A DNA stretch of 64,000 bases, from positions 46,831,134-46,895,133 of the forward strand of contig CAMGYJ010000010.1 in the NCBI GenBank assembly GCA_946122785.1. The letters run 5' to 3'. Both the position numbers and the translations under genes were made by a program. The notes under the pieces are model-generated. The model saw only the letters and a list, made by a program, of their open reading frames with translations. It searched no databases and was not told where the DNA came from. The DNA comes from Linum tenue. Lineage: Eukaryota; Streptophyta; Magnoliopsida; Malpighiales; Linaceae. Below, in pieces: positions 18,873 through 28,917 of the stretch. Position 1 is the first letter of the stretch. The number at the start of each line of letters is the position of its first letter.

Positions 18873-19597
18873 GATGGGTTTAGGGCTGGGAAACGGTGCG
18901 GTCTGGTCCAGACCAGACCATATATACGGTCTACGGTCCAGACCGAGAGGCTAAAGTATAGACCACAGACCAGACCACAGACTATACGGTCTGGTCCAGA
19001 CCACGCCTGTGCGGTCTGGTTCGGTCTGGTCTGGTCCAGATAGACCACACTCAACGAAAAATGAATAATTTGTTTAGTCAATCACACAAAAAATTGAACC
19101 AATAACCAAGAAAAATAATTGTTATTTGCCTTAAAACATTATTCCTAATATGCATGAATAATTTTGATACTCTAAATCTTAGTACATAACAAAGATACAA
19201 AGTAAAAGCATCCCAGCTTGCACCATAATGTCATAAACATTAACATAATGTCATATGGAGACACGATTATCTCTACTCTGTGGTTAAATGTGGTTGTGAA
19301 TGAAGGAGGGAAGAGATTCACAAAATTAAGGTTGAGACTTGGGTGTGGTTGTGGGAGTTTGGAGAGTGGTCGAATGGGCTGTTAACACGTATTGACAAGT
19401 CAGTTGGATCAACGGTTTGGTCTGGTAAACCGCGGTCTAGACCAGACCAGACCAAGAGATCAAATCATAAAATAATACAGACCATGGACCAGACCAGACC
19501 ATACTTCACGGTCTACGGTCCGGACCAAACTGTGCGGTACGGTTTGGACCACGGTTTTTCTAACGGTCTGGTCTATTTTCCCAGCCCTAGATGGGTT
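18873..19597. mobile_element. hAT-type MITE with dense GGTCTGGTCC subterminal repeats
   Basis: The element proper is 18881-19589. The ends TAGGGCTGGGAAA and TTTCCCAGCCCTA are perfect inverted repeats, flanked by a perfect 8-bp TSD, GATGGGTT (18873-18880 and 19590-19597). The 150 bp inside each end are built of GGTCTGGTCCAGACC words in both orientations, the expected transposase-binding subterminal repeats of hAT elements. There is no transposase gene. Confidence 0.93.
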
Positions 19598-20266
19598 AGG
19601 ACCATTTTGACGAAAGTGATTTTACACCATAGGCATTCTCCTTTGGCTTTAGTGACACTATTGCCCCATAGCTTGTGTCCGCGATCGATCTCCACATTTT
19701 CGTGAAATCATGTTTCAACCATTTTAGACATTTATTTTTAAGGTTGAAATCGTGTTTCAACCATTTTAGATTGTTAAAATTTGCTTACCAATATAATCAT
19801 TGGAACAATATAATTTCACAAATACTTGGCTTGGAACCTGCGTGTATTTTGCTTGTATTCTGCATTCACTAATATAATTGCCTAGCTTCTAAAAGGACTG
19901 CAAAGAAGGGTCTAAAGAAAACAAACAGCCAATAGTATCTACCATAAAGGAATTTTAGAATGCTAATGAGCACGAGTACTGTTAATTTTTTGATACAAAT
20001 TCAATTTGTATCAAAACATTGAAAATAAAAATTTAGGTTTTATCATAAACAAATATGTACGAAAAAATATAACTACAAACTGAATTTGTATCACCACATT
20101 AAATAAACAAATTCATAAATAAATTTTTACGAAAATATATATATGTACAAACTGACTTTGTATGAAAACATTAAAGATACAAATTCAGTTATCACAACAT
20201 TTTCCCTCCCGAATACACCCGGTACTGGTGAGTTTAGTAGTGGAGCTCATCTACCATATTACTTGA
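19598..20266. other. intergenic; duplicated block
   Basis: No gene seen. Two copies of TGTTTCAACCATTTTAGA lie near 19710 and 19755. From about 19920 it matches the 16.76-17.09 kb block, with several GATACAAATTCAATTTGTAT-like inverted words. Confidence 0.5.
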
Positions 20267-20952
20267 AAAACAAAAGGGTAAATACGATTTTTTTAACCAA
20301 ACCTTTCACGGATTCTAAAATATTAGCCAAACATTTGAGAATACAAAATATTAGCCAATCGTGAAGTCTTCGTTAATACTTCCGTCAGATGATGATGAGT
20401 TGGCGGATGTGATGCTGAGATGGAAAGAATATGGTGACATGAAAATGAAAATGAATAATTTGTATTTCTTAATTTTTGATTTTTAGCTAAACCTTTGAGA
20501 ATATGAAATATTTGCCAAACATTTCATAACTCACAAAATTACAGCATTTTTCGCTAAAGTCAATGTTAGCCTTAACAGAAGCTAAGTCCACGTGTATGAC
20601 ACATTAGTGACATGTCAATTAAGAATTTTATTTTTAAAATTTATTTTGTAGCATTATGATAGGTTTAACTAATATTTTAGAGTTCGTAAAAGGTTTGGTT
20701 AAAAAATAGTATTTATCTTTATAAAAATTTTGAAAATATTTTTAATTGACATGGCCTTGATGTGTGAAACAAGTGGACCGGAGATAAACTAATGTGTATT
20801 TCTGTTAGCCTAACGTTAATTTTAACAGAAAATAACTATAATTTTGTAGTGTTATAAAATATTTGGCTAATATTTCGTATTCTCAGAGATTTGGTTAATA
20901 TTTAGAATCCGTAAAAAAAATCGAGTAAAAAACAATATTTAGCAAAACAAAA
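20267..20952. mobile_element. long-TIR MITE, Mutator-like, with 9-bp TSD
   Basis: The element proper is 20276-20943. Both ends carry long imperfect inverted repeats: the left end GGGTAAATACGATTTTTTTA...CGGATTCTAAAATATTAGCC is matched by the reverse complement of the right end GGCTAATATTTCG...TAGAATCCGTAAAAAAAATCG. The direct 9-bp flank is AAAACAAAA on both sides (20267-20275, 20944-20952). A paralogous block near 17.12 kb has the same flanking DNA with no insertion. No coding capacity. Confidence 0.85.
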
Positions 20953-21479
20953 CTATACACGACGACACAAGTGGACGGTCAAAGCAAGCAAATTCCTAAT
21001 TTGACTGGTAAGGTATTGGAATTGCAGCTAGAATAGAAAATAATTTCTTAATCGTGTTTCGTGGAATACTAAGGCATATTTTGGTCCGGCACCGAATAGT
21101 ATTGTGCTACCATTGATAACTTTATTAATATTGCACAAATTTTCAATTTTAGCGGATGTCCCCGAGATATTAGCCTTAGTATTATAAATTGAACATTTGC
21201 ATCAAACCGATGCGGCGATATCGTATGTGTCCATGCATCTCAGCACCACTATAAGATATCGGGTTGGAGGTAAAATTGTGTCTCGAAATATGCCTATTCT
21301 CCGGTTTTTCTTTTTCGCCTAACTCAATTTTTGAAATCCTTAGTTGAACATTTGAATATTGATGTTATATAAATGTATGTGAATTTTCACTATATGTTGG
21401 ATTTAAGTACGACATGTTACTTTGGTGTAATGTTATATGTTAATACTCATATGTTAGATGAGATTTTGATATAATTTAT
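20953..21479. other. intergenic with an orphan group B promoter
   Basis: Bases 20953-21045 continue the block shared with 17.13-17.24 kb. Bases about 21176-21215 (TAGTATTATAAATTGAACAT, then CATCAAACCGATGCGG) resemble the TATA/leader block of group B genes, but no ginkbilobin coding sequence follows. Confidence 0.5.
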
Positions 21480-22305
21480 CAGGATAAGTACAATATTTTT
21501 TTTTTATAATGATGAGAAACTTTATTAAAGATAAAGAAGAACAGAAAGAAAGGAGCGGAAAAAGGCGAAGAAGCTCACAAGGGTTGAGCCGCCCGCAGGG
21601 AGGAAAAAGTCCTAATAGCACAACGGAGAAAGAAGAAGAAAATACAACGAGACAACGAAGACACAAATGAAAAGACCAGGCCAATCCTACTGTGTTGAGG
21701 AGCACGGAGGTGAAGGAGGAAAAGCCAGCGAGCCGAGGGGAGAAAAAACAGAGAATCTGCCGAGAAAAACCGCTCAGTGGTCATTGTAGAGGGGTCTTCT
21801 GCTCTGATCGTTGAGCCACTGTTGGCCCTCTTCTTTGGTGATTTTCCCCATCGCAACAGGCCATTCCAGCATTGATTTAAATGCTTTCCGAGCGATGATC
21901 GTAGATCTTTGGTTGGTATCTTAGAAAATCCGTCGATTTCTTTCGAGCCACAAACTCCAGGTAATCGCGTGCAGAGCGCAATAATTGATCCACTCGGCCG
22001 AATTGTTTGGGGGTCTGGATTGCCAATCTTTGACTGTTAAGATGTCTTCGCCGGTATTGTCGATGCTTGGACAGGCGGCTCTGCATTTATCCCAAACTTC
22101 CTTGCCAAAGTCGCACTTGACGAAAATGTGATCGGCAGATTCTTCATCTTTCTCACAAAGAACGCATCTGTTGGCCAAAGACCACCCTTTTCTCTTGTGA
22201 TTGTCGAGAGTCTGTATCCTCTTGAGGGTTGTCAGCCAAAGGAATATGCAAATTTTTGTTGGGATGGCCTGCTTCCAAATAGACTTGGCAGGATAAGTAC
22301 AATAT
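21480..22305 (-). mobile_element. 5'-truncated LINE insertion with 17-bp TSD
   Basis: The element is 21497-22288, read on the minus strand. It ends in a poly(A) tail (plus-strand T-run from 21497). The direct flank CAGGATAAGTACAATAT is perfect at 21480-21496 and 22289-22305. The coding remnant is the C-terminal zinc-binding region of the reverse transcriptase ORF: WKQAIPTKICIFLWLTTLKR, then RCVLCEKDEESADHIFVKC. RT itself is missing because of 5' truncation. The long perfect TSD indicates recent target-primed insertion. Confidence 0.92.
21921..22288 (-). pseudogene. LINE ORF2 C-terminal fragment (zf-RVT domain)
   Basis: The open frame enters from the truncated 5' edge with IWKQAIPTKICIFLWLTTLK. 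It continues through the CxxC ... HxxxxC pattern (CVLCEKDEESADHIFVKC), EVWDKC and the WLERNRRIF end, the usual finish of plant L1-type LINE proteins. It has no start codon of its own and is not expected to be functional. Confidence 0.85.
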
Positions 22306-22503
22306 AATAAGTATCCTTTCCATATTTCCGGGCTAAAACGGATGAACCGTTAACCCTCGACCCACTGGCTTGATCGGGTCCGGATCAACCCACGGGTTGA
22401 CAACCTTAATTTTCACCCATTAAGGAGAAACCGATAAACCTGTAAAACCGGTACGGTTTGAGTTAAAAATCGAAAACCAAAGCGAAAGCGCCACACCACC
22501 AAG
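22306..22503. other. promoter region of the group B gene at 22571
   Basis: Short upstream region; GC content rises towards the TATA box. Nothing else recognised. Confidence 0.4.
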
Positions 22504-22510
22504 TATAAAT
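22504..22510 (+). promoter_or_regulatory. TATA box of the group B gene at 22571
   Basis: TATAAAT in AAGTATAAATTGAACATCAA, matching the 15571 block. Confidence 0.7.
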
Positions 22511-22570
22511 TGAACATCAACGAACCAAGTAGGACATCAACAAAAACCCTCTGCCGCCATCATTATCACC

Positions 22571-23023
22571 ATGGCTCATTCCTTCCTTCCCTCTTTCCTT
22601 CCCCTGCTACTGATCACTGCACTCAAAAACGTCGTCGTCTTCGTCGTCGTCGTTAAAGGCGAACCAGACCTAACTCACATCTCGGCCTTCTGCGGCTCTA
22701 ACCACGACGAGAGCCCTCTAAGGAGGAATCAAGCCACGAGAATCACAAACCACGCCATCGACGTCACGTTCCCCGGCGCCGAAAGTTGCGGCTCGACGGT
22801 GGAGAAACCCTACATGTATTATATGCACACATGTTCCGCCGCCGTTTCTCTGAACGATTGCAAGGCTTGCATGACGTATGCGCAAGACCAGCTGATGAAT
22901 CGGCTGTGCGAGGATCAGTACGGCGCCCAGCTCGCCGTCGGGAGCTGTTCGTTGAGGTACGAGATCGAGCCGATACCGGAATGTGCGCCGCCGGCGGCCC
23001 AATTGGAGAAAGAAGGACATTAA
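22571..23023 (+). CDS. secreted single-domain ginkbilobin-2/DUF26 cysteine-rich protein, group B
   Basis: A 150-aa intronless protein, start context CACCATGG. The signal peptide (1 to about 30) includes a VVVFVVVV run from GTC triplets. The mature domain starts EPDLTHISAFCG. Eight Cys (41, 73, 88, 97, 100, 113, 126, 138) with the exact hallmark C88-X8-C97-X2-C100. It shares DQYGAQLAVGSCSLRYE with 15657. A 12-residue tail (APPAAQLEKEGH) follows the last Cys, longer than in its paralogues. The strong match to 15657, and the matching partner 25083 downstream, show unit duplication. Confidence 0.9.
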   Translation: MAHSFLPSFLPLLLITALKNVVVFVVVVKGEPDLTHISAFCGSNHDESPLRRNQATRITNHAIDVTFPGAESCGSTVEKPYMYYMHTCSAAVSLNDCKACMTYAQDQLMNRLCEDQYGAQLAVGSCSLRYEIEPIPECAPPAAQLEKEGH

Positions 23024-25022
23024 GAAAACTCCGCCGAGCCCTATCTCTCAGAATCAGCGTCAATAAGAAAACTCCGTAGACTAGTCTCGTTTATACCGAA
23101 CGTGAGGATCCACGTAAAGTTTCTTGTAGTGGAAATTGGTACGGTATTGGTATCTCATCAAAGTCTTGAATACGAAATAAACGTTTTATACTCAATTCCA
23201 TAATAAATTCGGTATCACAATTCCAACTCCTAGTATGTTAATGTGATTTGAATCGGACTATGAGCCGCTACGACTGGAAGTCACTCAAAAAATATATAAA
23301 AATAAAATTGTTAGTAATATGCAAAAATATATAAAAATAAAAAAAATGGTGCAAACATTCGAACAGTGAAAAGTGGAGACAATGAAATATTCTAGTTATT
23401 AGTAAGCCTCTTTGTACACGCATGATAAAGTGTTTTTAACCCAGACGTCTCATTATTAATTGGATGAGTGGTAATCACAACTCGAAAGTAATCAGAGACA
23501 TGGTTGAAAAATGCACGCTTAACCTTACATTTAGGCGCGCTTAGGCGCAAGGCAATGGCAAAACGCCTCGCCTAGGGGTTTCACTCCTAATTAGATACTG
23601 GGACACGTCAATGGAGTAAGGCGACATATAAGTCTCTCTTAAACATTACTAGATGGAGCTAGCCAGCTAGGAAGTCAATACTAAAGGGAAAATTAACATT
23701 AACTACGAAATCAATCTTCTATATCAATATTTTCAATAGGTCAAAAACTTTGTGAGTTATTGAGCTATGATTCTATGAATTCTTGAGCTATGTTCTTCAT
23801 TAAGTGTTGAGTAAGTTATTAATCATTTTAACTCAATTGAGGAAGTGTTGTAGATTATTATTTCATTCATCATGTAGTGCGAATAACTATTTTTCTTCCA
23901 ACGCCTTGGCACGCTTAGTCTACGCCTAAACGAGCTAGCTAGGTGCTAGGCAAAGGCTCATCGCCCGCCTTACGCCTTGATTAGAGATGAGAGTATTCGT
24001 AGCATGTATATAATTTATTGTTAAAGATCAAAGGCGTGAGTTTTGTCTATGAAAAATTCATAAATTTGTTGGAGGGTTAAACATGTATAATGGCTTATAT
24101 TTTCGTACCTTTCGGTATTTCAGTATATACCGATCCCAATCTCGTAATCGCTAGTACAGAATAACACTTGAAACTCAATCTCAATCCCATGAATATAATA
24201 CGTGTATTCAAAAAAAATAAAAGATTTTTTTACCACGGTAAACAATTATTATATTTTGAAATTTCTCTGAATATAAAAACACGTCATGTATCCGTCAATG
24301 CATACACGAACCGCTCCCAAAAACTCGAGTTATTAGAATCAAATGGTTAATAATATTCGAAAAGGAAACACATGAAGAGAGGTAAAGCATAAACAGCCGA
24401 CGGTATCCACTAAATTACTTACGCCCGGCCGTCGTGGAATAATGATGAGCCGATAATAACAATAATGAACGGTTGATTTCAATAAAAAATAATAATGAAC
24501 AGATAAAGTTGATTTCTGTTTTGTAGTTTTATAGATAATTTTCGACAGAAACTGGAGAGAATCGAGTCAAAGTGAAAACCCAATGCCCGACGATTTTACG
24601 TGGGTTTTGCCGGCCAGTGTGATCGGCTTTACTCTATGTCAAGAACCAGTTGGTTCCTCCTCAAACGAAAGCCAACCCATGGGCATACCTTGTGCTTTAA
24701 TCAACTGTTAATATTGGGGGTCGTGGAGATTCGAACACACGACCATTTGGCCAAACCAGCTCTGATACCATGTCAAGAACCAGTTGGTCCCAATAACTCG
24801 AGTTGTTGGGAGAAGGTTCTGCTGGATCTTATACTACTCTCTAACACTCTATAGTCTATAGTTTTATCTTAAGACAATATCGTCCTATAGTTTACATCTA
24901 TATTTAAATCACATATTACATATTTTAATCCAACAAATAATATCAATATTTATATTAAAAAAATATACGAGTTAATTGGAAAATCAACATACCAGCGATT
25001 TGACAATCATGTTTAAAAAAAC
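23024..25022. other. intergenic with GGCGC-rich inverted element and a SINE-like copy
   Basis: No gene seen. About 23510-23600 (CTTAGGCGCAAGGCAATGGC, CGCCTCGCCTAGG) and 23900-23985 (CGCCTTGGCACGCTTAG, GGTGCTAGGCAAAGGC) look like the two ends of a roughly 480-bp nonautonomous element; I cannot define exact ends. Bases 24637-24830 hold a SINE-like copy on the minus strand. Confidence 0.5.
24637..24830 (-). repeat. SINE-like element, best-preserved copy in the window
   Basis: On the minus strand: CCCAACAACTCGAGTTATTG-like leader, AACTGGTTCTTGACATGGTA, TCAGAGCTGGTTTGGCCAAA (box-A-like), then GTCGTGTGTTCGAATCTCC (box-B-like), with no reading frame. ATGTCAAGAACCAGTTGG occurs as a direct repeat at both sides (near 24637 and 24773). 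Fragments of the same family occur at about 7.0, 13.9, 17.5, 32.9, 42.7, 43.4 and 60.9 kb. Confidence 0.55.
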
Positions 25023-25030
25023 TATAAATA
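25023..25030 (+). promoter_or_regulatory. TATA box of the group B' gene at 25083
   Basis: TATAAATA, identical in context to 17763. Confidence 0.75.
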
Positions 25031-25082
25031 GCATCAATATCTAGAGCAATAGTACTTGCTACAAACAACCCTTCCCTTCACC

Positions 25083-25517
25083 ATGGCTGATTCTTCCTTC
25101 AACCCCTTCTTCCTCCTCCCTCTACTACTCGTCGCCATCGCCACCACCGCTCGAAACGTCGTCGTCGTCGAGGCCGCCCCTGACCTAACCCGGGTCTCGT
25201 CCTTCTGCGGCACGTACCGCGAGGTCAGCGATTTCAGGAAGGATCAAGCCGGGAGAGCCGTGAAAGGTTCCGCCAAACACACTCACCCCGGCGACACAAA
25301 TCGCTGCATGGAGATCGGCAACGAGCCCGTCATGTACAGTGCGGCCTCGTGTTCGGAATCCGTTTCTCAGGAGGATTGCACCGCCTGCATCAACTACGCC
25401 GGAGACCAGCTGATGAATCGGCTGTGCGAGGATCACTACGGCGCCCAGCTCACCGTCGTCAGTTGCTCAATGAGGTATGAGATCAATCCGATAGAAGAAT
25501 GCCCGGGCTTTCAATAA
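25083..25517 (+). CDS. secreted single-domain ginkbilobin-2/DUF26 cysteine-rich protein, group B'
   Basis: A 144-aa intronless protein. I start at the ATG in CACCATGGC because the open frame upstream has only a TTG and lies in the leader. The signal peptide is about 1-31 (FFLLPLLLVAIATTARNVVVVEA). The mature domain starts APDLTRVSSFCG. Eight Cys (42, 75, 90, 99, 102, 115, 128, 140) with the exact hallmark C90-X8-C99-X2-C102. It keeps the FRKDQAGRAVK segment lost in its sister 17834. The end is EINPIEECPGFQ. It pairs with 22571. Confidence 0.92.
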   Translation: MADSSFNPFFLLPLLLVAIATTARNVVVVEAAPDLTRVSSFCGTYREVSDFRKDQAGRAVKGSAKHTHPGDTNRCMEIGNEPVMYSAASCSESVSQEDCTACINYAGDQLMNRLCEDHYGAQLTVVSCSMRYEINPIEECPGFQ

Positions 25518-26368
25518 TCCTCGTCATCAGGAAAAGAAAGTGGGAAACTAATTAATCGGTTCTCAATTAATGTTCAGTCATCTTGCGATGTCAATTTACT
25601 TAAAGAATAATAAGTATTATTGTTATGTTTGTTTACTTTTTGATCGTACTTACGTAGTGTGAGCATGGTTCATGAAATCGTATAGTACCTGCGATTCAAT
25701 AATAAAATACCAGTATCGGAGTATTGTTTCATGGACGATGAGTGTGAGCGGTGTCGCAACCGCCCCTCGAGATTGGGGAATCCTTCGCGAATTGGCCGGA
25801 GTCGCCATCGACCTTAAATGTAGTGGGTCGAACACTATTTGGTCCGGTCTCGACCTTAGGATCGAAACCGGGACTTGGTCTGCGGAATTGTACAGATTTG
25901 GGTTCGGAAGTACGGTTACGTGTGGGGAAGTGTATTCACACCCCACAACGCCCCAAAATCGGTACTACTTAAATCGATAAGTTTTTAAATGTTAGGTGTA
26001 TTATTATTTGCGGCTTATTTCGTATTAAATTATAAGATTCAAATAATTAGGTATTTATTTTTACGATTCGATCATACGTCTATTGACGCAAAATCTCATA
26101 AGTAAGAAAGTGAATAAAGTATTTTTGATTGTTTTAGTTATAACTTTTACCACATTCCACTAAAAGTAATCCTCGTATTATATTTTTTTTAATAAATTTA
26201 ATTTGATTATTATGATGTTACGACAATAAATGCAAGGATTTTAGTTATTAGGAAGTATTTTGAGGTATTAGAAAAGAAACAAGATAAACTTAATCCGCAT
26301 TCAACATTTCGTATTAGGGATTTTAAAAACAAATAAACTTAAATGGGATGATTAAATTTATGAATGAT
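25518..26368. other. intergenic, no gene seen
   Basis: 3' flank matching that of 17834 for about 120 bp, then AT-rich DNA. Bases about 25790-25900 include repeated TCGAACAC/GGTCCGGTCTCGACC words but no definable element. Confidence 0.4.
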
Positions 26369-26442
26369 AGGCCAGCAGCCCAACTGGTTAAAGCGTCAGA
26401 CACATCTGCCCGAAGACCCGAGTTCGAATCTCGGTGGACACA
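26369..26442 (+). other. tRNA-like remnant or SINE head
   Basis: The box-A-like AGCCCAACTGG and a perfect T-arm/box B (CCGAG TTCGAAT CTCGG) are spaced as in a tRNA gene, followed by TGGACACA. The 5' acceptor strand does not pair with TGGACAC and the anticodon arm is broken (CAGACACATCTG leaves a 4-base loop). It is therefore a decayed tRNA or tRNA-derived sequence and not a working gene. Confidence 0.45.
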
Positions 26443-27260
26443 GTTGGTATTTTTTGTTTTTTATGCAGAGATGGGGGAGGACATTTTGGTAAATGGCCAA
26501 AAACGCGGTGGCATGGACGAAAATTTCTACGAAACCCTAGGGGTAAAGTCGACATTTACAGATGAGTATAAAATCATCTCCTGAGACACAAAAAAAACCC
26601 TAATCGTATTCTAAGGCCAACGGCGGCCGCCTTCTTCCTCTCTCTCCTGTTCTCTCGATTCTTCCACTTCTCTCTTCCACTTCCAGAAACAAATCAAACC
26701 TAGCGCCACCCTCATCTTCTTCTCCCTCGTCTCTCACCTCTCTCCCTTACAGAAGCAAACCAAAACCCCCAGCAGATCTAGAGGCGGCCGCTTCTCACTC
26801 CCTCTCTCTCTCTCTCTCTCGGTTTCTTTCTAGAGAACGACCCTCAGAGAAGAGAGGCGCCGCCCTCTCCAACTCTCTCCTTCTCGTTTCTTCTACTTCA
26901 TCCCAGAACCAAAATAAAGGCGATCTACAACCGCGGCAAGACGACGACAAGAAAGGCGACCCGAATCAACTTCAATCGACTGGAGGCATGTCGATCCAGG
27001 TGGGGATTTCGCATGCATGGTGTTGTTTATTTATTTTTTCTGATTTTTATTTCGGACTCTTCTAATTCCTTGGCTTCTGGGTTTAATGGCGGACGAGGGA
27101 GTCGCCGGCGGTGACTAGATCGATGGACCAACGACGGTGAGCCTAAAGGGTAATTTTTTTCGGTTTTGATTCTACTACTTCGGTTTACTCAAATACTGAC
27201 CCCTTCTCCATTTTCGCAGGTTACAAAAAGAGGCTAGATCTGGGTGAGGTTTCTCCCTAC
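26443..27260 (+). other. promoter- and 5'-UTR-like segment without a recognised gene
   Basis: A TATA box (GAGTATAAAATCATCTCC, about 26563) is followed by a telo-box-like AAACCCTAATCG. A long CT-rich, GC-rich leader (26590-26980) holds a (CT)n run. A short ATG frame (ATGTCGATCCAG at about 26988) meets GTGGGG, which looks like an exon end. A second candidate exon follows CGCAGGTTACAAAAAGAGG. No protein domain is visible. It may be the first exons of a truncated gene or the body of a retroelement LTR. Confidence 0.35.
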
Positions 27261-28917
27261 GCTTATTTTGGTTTCGGTTAACCTGTGGTAACTAATTAGG
27301 TTAGGAAATTTTGTGATTAAAGTTCCCGAGTTTGGAATTGGGGTCTGACTTTAGTAGGTGGTTAGTCATTAATTAACGACTATGAAATTTGAGATTTTGA
27401 AGGGAATGGTTTTGTTCTTCTAAATCTGGTGTTTGAGGTTTGTTTGGTGGGTTTTTTGTGATGAATGAATGGTTTGGGAGCTTAGAGGTTACGGTTATGG
27501 TGAATATGTTTTTTATTCCATATGCATGATTATCATATTTTTATCTATGTACTAGAAAATGAAGGAATGAAAATACGAGATAAATAAAGGAATGGTAAAT
27601 GAGAGAAAGTAAATAGCATAGTAAATAGCTATACTAGGTAATAATAATTTTAAGCTTAACTAATAGATAGAAAATTAGCTATTGTAGGTTGACATAGATA
27701 ATAAAGTAACTGAGTTTGGAAGAAATAAATAATGGAACTGAAAGTAGAATATAATCTGAATGGACAAACTAATACAGTAAATCTGATAGTGATTAGTTTT
27801 GAATTTTGATTAGCCCTTTAAATCAATTGGGTCATGTTGTAATTTGATTGGAGCTGATTAAACTTTCTTCTTTTAAAAGTGTTGTATGTAAATGGTAATA
27901 GTGATGATTATGGACGATAATAGTAATAACAATAATATAGAGTTAGTTTTGACAAAAAGGGAAGAGTGGGAAAAGAGAATGAAAGAGCAGTAAAGGAGTC
28001 GTATATTATTAGAACTGGAACCTGGGTTTGGTTGATTACAGACTTGATGGGCTTCTGTTTGCTTAGAGGCCTTTTACTTCTATTTGGCAGAAAATAAAGA
28101 AGGAAAAGAAAGTGTTTTGTATTTCTCTTTTATATTTTCCCCAGCACTTCCCCTCTCTACCTGACTAAGAAGAAGAAAAAGAACTATGAACTGATTGAAA
28201 GAAAGGAATGACAGTGTTTCCCCAGTATTTCCCTCCTGAAAAGCTGTCCCCTTCTCTTGAAAATTGAGCCTGCTTTTATAGAAAAAAGAGGCGGTGGTTT
28301 CTGGGTTTGGTCGGACCAGTTCTGGTTCGACCAGTCCGTCTGTTGGTTCGGGTCGTTGGGCTGGTTCGGGTTGCTGGGGTTGGGCCTTGCATCTGGACTT
28401 GACCATCATTAACCTTGGGCTGAGTTTGCTTTAGGTTAGGACCTAAATTTCAGACTGGAAATCTGGGCTTGAACTGTGGGCTTGTCTTAATCTGGGCCTC
28501 ATCTGACTTGGCTCCTTTCTTGTTGTTTGGCAGATCCATTGCTGGCTTTAAAAAGAGATGGAAGAAACATGTATTGATTGTAATTTTCATGTAGTAATTC
28601 TTATTTGTAATTTGTATTCTGATTGTAATTGTATAATTTATTGATAATTTAAATAAAACTTTAATCTTCTTCTGTATTTTCTGTGTTGGGCCAAAAGCGT
28701 AAATTGAAAGCCAATCGGTCCTATTAATCCATTCGAATCGAATTTGAATAAATTATACAATCGTCGATATTTTAGACTCGTAATGGCCAATCTAATTATC
28801 TTACGACATTTAAAGATTAATTAGAATTTTTATGGCCAATCTAATTATCTTACGACATTTAAAGATTAATTAGAATTTTTAGTTGAGTAATTGACCCGGA
28901 CAAAATGGGGTGTCTAC
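27261..28917 (-). mobile_element. Ty3/gypsy (Tat/Ogre-like) LTR, left boundary uncertain
   Basis: On the minus strand, TGTAGACACCCCATTTTGTC begins at 28917, directly preceded by a polypurine tract (AAGGGGGGCAAC, 28918-28930). This is the classical start of plant Tat/Ogre-type 3' LTRs. Further in, the minus strand shows the U3-like AATTTACGCTTTTGGCCCAA block (28690-28710), several AGCCCA/GGCCCA words, and a TATA box (AAAATATAAAAGAG, about 28130). A 49-bp unit is tandemly duplicated near the LTR start. I cannot find the second LTR or the exact left end. Confidence 0.6.
28784..28881. repeat. 49-bp tandem duplication inside the LTR
   Basis: The unit TGGCCAATCTAATTATCTTA ... TTAGAATTTTTA occurs twice back to back with no mismatch seen. 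Confidence 0.9.

Noticed and set aside
26369..26442. Functional tRNA gene
   Set aside because: Acceptor stem does not pair and the anticodon arm is broken.
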